DNA from: an uncultured Pseudomonas sp.
GTDB lineage: Bacteria > Pseudomonadota > Gammaproteobacteria > Pseudomonadales > Pseudomonadaceae
Length of the DNA: 27,603 nt
Assembly: GCF_946885955.1 (NCBI RefSeq)
Contig: NZ_CAMPHI010000057.1
Location: 1 to 27,603 of the forward strand
Direction: 5' to 3'
This document shows, piece after piece, positions 24,178 through 27,603 of the stretch. The notes beneath the pieces are model-generated. The model was not told where the DNA came from, did no database searches, and was given only the letters and a program-made list of their open reading frames with translations. The translations under genes were made by a program, and so were the position numbers. Every line of letters starts with the position of its first letter. Position 1 is the stretch's first letter.

Positions 24178-24900
24178 ATGATACGTCCCAGTGGCCGCGC
24201 CGCCGATCAGTTGCGTTCGATCCGCATCACTCGCAACTACACCAAACATGCCGAAGGTTCGGTATTGGTCGAGTTCGGCGACACCAAGGTGATCTGCACG
24301 GTCAGCGTCGAGTCCGGAGTGCCGCGTTTTCTCAAGGGCCAGGGGCAGGGCTGGTTGACCGCCGAATACGGCATGTTGCCGCGCGCCACCGGCGAGCGTA
24401 ATCAGCGCGAAGCCAGTCGTGGCAAACAGGGCGGCCGCACCCTGGAGATTCAGCGGCTGATCGGCCGCTCGCTGCGCGCCGCGCTGGACATGTCCAAACT
24501 CGGTGAAAACACCCTGTATGTCGACTGCGATGTGATTCAGGCCGACGGCGGCACCCGTACCGCGTCCATCACCGGCGCCATGGTGGCCCTGATCGACGCG
24601 CTGAAAGTGATCAAGAAACGCGGCGGCCTGAAAGGCGGCGACCCGCTCAAGCAGATGATTGCCGCGGTGTCGGTGGGCATGTATCGGGGCGAGCCGGTAC
24701 TCGATCTGGATTACCTCGAAGACTCGGCCGCCGAAACCGACCTGAACGTGGTGATGACCAGCGCCGGCGGCTTTATCGAAGTGCAGGGCACGGCCGAAGG
24801 CGCGCCCTTCCAGCCGGTGGAGCTGAATGCCATGCTGGCCCTGGCGCAGAAGGGCATGACTGAGCTGTTCGAGTTGCAGCAGGCGGCGCTGGCCGACTGA
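24178..24900 (+). CDS. rph: Ribonuclease PH
   Basis: A 240-residue phosphate-dependent 3'-5' exoribonuclease that trims tRNA precursors. It starts [13 protein letters not shown] and contains the phosphate-site R-x-x-R region near residues 80-90 ([14 protein letters not shown]) and the conserved [13 protein letters not shown]. The ATG at 24178 gives the family length; a TTG one codon earlier is not needed. AAGAAAGG lies upstream. The reading frame is complete, unlike the frameshifted rph of E. coli K-12. Confidence 0.97.
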   Translation: MIRPSGRAADQLRSIRITRNYTKHAEGSVLVEFGDTKVICTVSVESGVPRFLKGQGQGWLTAEYGMLPRATGERNQREASRGKQGGRTLEIQRLIGRSLRAALDMSKLGENTLYVDCDVIQADGGTRTASITGAMVALIDALKVIKKRGGLKGGDPLKQMIAAVSVGMYRGEPVLDLDYLEDSAAETDLNVVMTSAGGFIEVQGTAEGAPFQPVELNAMLALAQKGMTELFELQQAALAD

Positions 24901-24911
24901 GCGGGTAGCGA

Positions 24912-24937
24912 CTGCCGGGCGGTAACGCGTCCGGCAG
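24912..24937 (+). terminator. Stem-loop after rph, possible terminator
   Basis: CTGCCGG (24912-24918) and CCGGCAG (24931-24937) form a perfect 7-bp stem with a 12-nt loop, just after the rph stop. Only a short T stretch follows (GGTTT), so termination may be partial. Confidence 0.35.
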
Positions 24938-25028
24938 CCTGGTTTACCCCGTTCACCACTGCCGTTGCGCATGGCACGAATGCCTGACTGGTTACGTCCA
25001 ATGGGCAATCGACCCAAGGAGAGCAAAG

Positions 25029-25400
25029 GTGAACGACGATCCGCAAATCCCGCAATCAACCCCAAGCCAGGAAGCGCGACAGTGGGCGATGTTCTGCCAT
25101 TTCGCGGCCTTTCTCGGCCTGGCATTCCCCTTCGGCAACCTGATCGGTCCGCTGATCGTCTGGCAGATCAAGAAGGACCTCGATCCTTTCGTCGACGACC
25201 AGGGCAAGGAAGCGTTGAACTTCCAGATCAGCGTGACGTTGGCCGTGGCCCTGTGCTTCTTGCTGATGGTCGTGCTGATCGGCTTTCCGTTGATGATGCT
25301 GGTCGGCATTGCGGCGCTGGTGCTGACGATCATCGCTGGGATCAAGGCCAACGAAGGCCAGGTTTATCGCTATCCGTTCGCCTTGCGCCTGATCAAGTGA
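25029..25400 (+). CDS. DUF4870 small membrane protein
   Basis: A 123-residue inner-membrane protein with three hydrophobic segments (about residues 20-45, 68-90 and 90-110) and the DUF4870 pattern: an N-terminal W-A-M-F-C-H-F-A-A-F-L-G helix, G-P-L-I-V-W-Q-I-K-K, D-x-F-V-D-D-Q-G-K-E-A-L-N-F-Q and the closing Y-R-Y-P-F-A-L-R-L-I-K. The start is GTG at 25029 with AGGAG at 25017-25021. A similar gene follows rph in P. aeruginosa. Function is unknown. Confidence 0.87.
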   Translation: MNDDPQIPQSTPSQEARQWAMFCHFAAFLGLAFPFGNLIGPLIVWQIKKDLDPFVDDQGKEALNFQISVTLAVALCFLLMVVLIGFPLMMLVGIAALVLTIIAGIKANEGQVYRYPFALRLIK

Positions 25401-25545
25401 TCAAGTGATTAAGTAGGCAAAAGCCGCGACTTGCAGGCCGGGCCGGCGAACTTTTTCCTGACTGTCTGGTCATCAGGTTACGGGTGATAGTTCTGTGCGG
25501 CAGCCTTATGCCCCCTTGTCGCCCATATTCCCCAGGACGGTGATT

Positions 25546-26517
25546 ATGGATGAGCTCAGCGAAGTACCGCATGAGTTGGAAGAGTTGACCCTGGCGCTGC
25601 TACATAGCCGCGCCGAAGTCGCGCGTCTGCGCGAGCGTGAGCAGCTGTTCAGCAGCCTGCTGGGTAGCGTCAATTCGGTGCTCTGGGCCTTCGACTGGCA
25701 GGAGCAGCGGATTATCTACGTCAGCCCCGCCTACGAAAATATCTTCGGCCATTCCGCCGCCCTGCTGCTCGCCGGCTATGACGAGTGGCGCAACAGCATT
25801 TATCCGGACGATATGGAATACGCCGCCGAGAGCCTGGCCAAGGTGCTGGAAACCGGCGCCGTGGAAGCGCGCGAGTACCGCATCATTCGCGCCGATGGGC
25901 AATTGCGCTGGCTCAGCGACAAGTGCTTTGTCAGTCGGCGCGACGCTTCAGGCGCGGTGCAGATCGTGGTCGGAATCGCCGAAGACATCACCGAGAAGAA
26001 GCAGCTGGAAGGCGAGTTGCAGCGGCTGGCGACCGTCGATGTGCTGACCCAGAGCAGCAACCGTCGGTATTTTTTCGAGTGTGCCCAGCGCGAATTCGAG
26101 CACGCTCGCAAATTCGGCAGCCCATTGGCCTTCCTGCTGCTCGATGTCGACGACTTCAAGCAGATCAACGACCGCTATGGACACCAGATCGGCGATCAGG
26201 TGTTGCAGCGTCTGGCCTATTGCGGTGCGGCGGTGCTGCGCCGTAACGACCTGTTCGGTCGGGTCGGCGGCGAGGAATTCGCCGCGCTGTTTCCCAGTTG
26301 CGAAGAGGACCTGGCGACCCTGATCGCCGAGCGTCTGCAACGTGAAGTGCAGCGCCTGAGTTTCACCCATGAGGGCCGGACGTTCGGCATTACCGTCAGC
26401 CAGGGACTGGCCAGCCTGCGTGGTGATGACGCCAGTCTGGATAGCCTGTTCGGCCGCGCCGATATCGCCATGTACAAAGCCAAGCGCCAGGGCAAGAACC
26501 AGATCGTGCTCGGCTGA
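25546..26517 (+). CDS. PAS-GGDEF diguanylate cyclase
   Basis: A 323-residue cytoplasmic sensor enzyme. Residues about 10-35 look like a short coiled coil, 35-150 are a PAS/PAC fold (F-D-W-Q-E-Q-R-I-I-Y-V-S-P-A-Y-E through V-G-I-A-E-D-I-T-E), and 160-322 are a GGDEF domain. The active-site motif is G-G-E-E-F at 241-245, consistent with activity. An R232-x-x-D235 inhibitory site lies five residues before it. D-x-D-D-F-K-Q-I-N-D supplies the metal residues. It should make cyclic di-GMP. The ATG at 25546 follows AGGA; a GTG at 25495 would add 17 residues. No membrane helix is seen. Confidence 0.92.
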   Translation: MDELSEVPHELEELTLALLHSRAEVARLREREQLFSSLLGSVNSVLWAFDWQEQRIIYVSPAYENIFGHSAALLLAGYDEWRNSIYPDDMEYAAESLAKVLETGAVEAREYRIIRADGQLRWLSDKCFVSRRDASGAVQIVVGIAEDITEKKQLEGELQRLATVDVLTQSSNRRYFFECAQREFEHARKFGSPLAFLLLDVDDFKQINDRYGHQIGDQVLQRLAYCGAAVLRRNDLFGRVGGEEFAALFPSCEEDLATLIAERLQREVQRLSFTHEGRTFGITVSQGLASLRGDDASLDSLFGRADIAMYKAKRQGKNQIVLG

Positions 26518-26668
26518 ACCTGGCCGGCGGCATTGGCGAAAATCCGCCGTGGGCGGTTTCACGTTCGGCTGAAATCCGCTTACCCGCAAATCCCCAGAGG
26601 GCCGTCACAGGCGCTCTGTTGCTATTCAAGTTATTGAAACTGAACGATTTTTTATCCCGAATAAATCA

Positions 26669-26686
26669 TTGGCACAGTATCTGCCT
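26669..26686 (+). promoter_or_regulatory. Sigma-54 (RpoN) type promoter
   Basis: TTGGCACAGTATCTGCCT contains GG (26671-26672) and GC (26683-26684) exactly 10 bp apart, with T-G-G-C-A-C at -24 as in the RpoN consensus and C-T-G-C at -12. Transcription would start near 26696 toward the porin. An AT-rich inverted repeat TTCAA-GTTA-TTGAA (26625-26638) lies upstream and could be an activator site, though this is a guess. The rest of 26518-26668 holds nothing I can name. Confidence 0.72.
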
Positions 26687-26696
26687 TGTGCTCTTC

Positions 26697-26977
26697 ACGC
26701 TAACCGGCTGTCTCGGCCGGAACACAATAAAAATGAAGAGACCACAGCATGAAAGCGCTCAGCCCTCGCCGTCTTCCTGAAGCCGATTCCCCGCCTGCCC
26801 GCCAGCGATCTGCCGCGCAGTCCTGATTCCTTCGTCCACCGCTTGCCTTCTGCCCTGGCGCTTTTGCGCTGGCTGGTTGCGGCTGCGTGTGGGCGGGCAA
26901 CGAATTCGGTCAGCGCCCCGGCGACCTAGGGTCGTGGCCGATGCACCACCCATAAAAACACACTGGAGAAAACCACA
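26697..26977 (+). other. Long leader region of the porin gene
   Basis: About 280 nt separate the predicted start site from the porin ATG. They hold a small stem (CCGGC / GCCGG at 26704-26720), an AATAAAAA (26726-26733) matching the A-A-N-A-A-N-A-A motif recognised by Hfq with Crc in Pseudomonas, and a possible 25-codon reading frame at 26749-26826. The segment 26830-26935 is GC-rich and codes for nothing recognisable. Post-transcriptional control or catabolite repression of the porin is plausible but unproven. Confidence 0.4.
26749..26826 (+). CDS. Possible 25-residue leader peptide
   Basis: An ATG at 26749 opens 25 codons (M-K-A-L-S-P-R-R-L-P ... A-A-Q-S) ending at a TGA. A purine-rich GAAGAG precedes it by about 9 nt. 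The peptide is basic and proline-rich with no known motif. It could be a regulatory upstream frame, or chance. Confidence 0.2.
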   Translation: MKALSPRRLPEADSPPARQRSAAQS

Positions 26978-27603
26978 ATGAAAAGAACCTCCCTTGCCCT
27001 GGCGATCGCGGCCAGCACTCTCGGCCTGTCGCTGAGCCAGATGGCCCATGCCGAGTTCCTCAAGGACAGCAAGGCCAGCATCGAGGCGCGCAACTTCTAT
27101 TTCAACCGTGATTTCCGTCAGGCTGATACCCCCACTCCGTCCCAGGCCAAGCAGGAAGAGTGGGCGCAGGGCTTCATTCTGCGCATGAACTCCGGCTATA
27201 CCGAGGGCACGGTCGGCTTCGGTATCGATGCTATCGGCATGCTCGGCTTCAAGCTGGACTCTGGTGAGGGGACAGCGGGCAGTGGGTTGTTGGTTCCCGA
27301 TCGCTCGGGCGGCTCGCAGGACTACTCTTCCGACCTGGCCTTGGCCGGCAAGGCAAAGCTGTCCAACACCACCCTGCGCGTTGGCAGCATGCAGTTCAAG
27401 AACATGGCCATCGGTTCCAGCGATGGTCGTCTGCTGCCGCAGGTCTTCAAGGGCGGCCAATTGATTTCCCAGGAAATTGACGGCTTGACCCTGGACGCCG
27501 GTTATCTGCGCGAGGTCAACCACCGCAACTCGAACGATTTCGAAGACATGGCCATGACCTCTGGCGGCAAGCGCGGCATCGCCATCAGCGGTGGCAACCA
27601 GAG
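26978..27603 (+). CDS. OprD-family outer-membrane porin (3' end outside window)
   Basis: The first 208 codons of a substrate-selective channel. Residues 1-26 are a Sec signal peptide ending A-H-A before E-F-L. The mature start (F-L-K-D-S-K-A-S-I-E-A-R-N-F-Y-F-N-R-D-F-R) followed by alternating strands such as E-W-A-Q-G-F-I-L-R-M-N-S-G-Y-T-E-G-T-V-G-F-G-I-D and L-R-V-G-S-M is characteristic of OprD proteins, which import amino acids, aromatic acids and other small substrates. GGAG lies 10 nt before the ATG at 26978. The frame is open to the window edge. The sigma-54 promoter upstream suggests nitrogen- or carbon-source-dependent expression. The substrate cannot be judged from this part. Confidence 0.9.
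   Translation, partial: MKRTSLALAIAASTLGLSLSQMAHAEFLKDSKASIEARNFYFNRDFRQADTPTPSQAKQEEWAQGFILRMNSGYTEGTVGFGIDAIGMLGFKLDSGEGTAGSGLLVPDRSGGSQDYSSDLALAGKAKLSNTTLRVGSMQFKNMAIGSSDGRLLPQVFKGGQLISQEIDGLTLDAGYLREVNHRNSNDFEDMAMTSGGKRGIAISGGNQ

Overview
The window looks like a chromosomal segment of a Pseudomonas-type gammaproteobacterium. The evidence is high GC, the core gene order rubredoxin pair / rubredoxin reductase / HU / SCP2-like / HDOD / recG / oxyR, then ridA, spoT, rpoZ, gmk, yicC and rph, and Pseudomonas-style REP palindromes. From memory, this order matches the recG-spoT-rph neighbourhood of P. aeruginosa and P. putida. I could not run a search, so species is not assigned.

Layout. Positions 1-3900 (+ strand) hold two tandem rubredoxins, their NADH-dependent reductase, an HU histone-like protein, an SCP2-like protein and an exported protein of unknown function. 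These end at a convergent terminator at about 3882-3909. Positions 3927-8433 (- strand) hold an aminoacyl-tRNA-deacylase-like/HDOD fusion, recG and oxyR. Positions 8434-9524 hold a divergent promoter region occupied by a 145-bp MITE-like hairpin repeat and an SDR epimerase gene. Positions 9525-10064 hold a cluster of palindromic repeats and ridA (- strand).

Positions 10241-19345 are the accessory part: about 9 kb of minus-strand genes lying between spoT and ridA, which are normally neighbours in Pseudomonas. In transcription order they are a nitrate/sulfonate-type substrate-binding protein with an unusual C-terminal NosL-like extension, an ABC permease, an ABC ATPase, a GntR/HutC regulator, an AprA-like flavoprotein, an AprB-like 2x[4Fe-4S] ferredoxin, a HEAT-repeat protein, a 7Fe ferredoxin, a 56-residue membrane or exported peptide, a DUF971 protein and a YeiH/UPF0324 anion exporter. 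Tight spacing (ATGA overlaps, ribosome-binding sites overlapping stop codons) suggests one or two co-transcribed units. Two REP doublets sit inside the cluster. Two related 14-bp palindromes, one upstream of the transporter gene and one upstream of gntR, are candidate binding sites for the regulator. My reading is an uptake / flavin-FeS redox / export pathway for an organosulfur compound or sulfur oxyanion. The substrate is not determined by the sequence.

Positions 19677-23955 hold a second copy of the MITE-like repeat, whose end supplies the spoT stop codon, then spoT, rpoZ, gmk and yicC (- strand). Positions 24178-27603 (+ strand) hold rph, a small DUF4870 membrane protein, a PAS-GGDEF diguanylate cyclase, a clear sigma-54 type promoter with a long leader, and the first 208 codons of an OprD-family porin cut by the window edge. 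No tRNA, rRNA, CRISPR array or transposase gene was seen.
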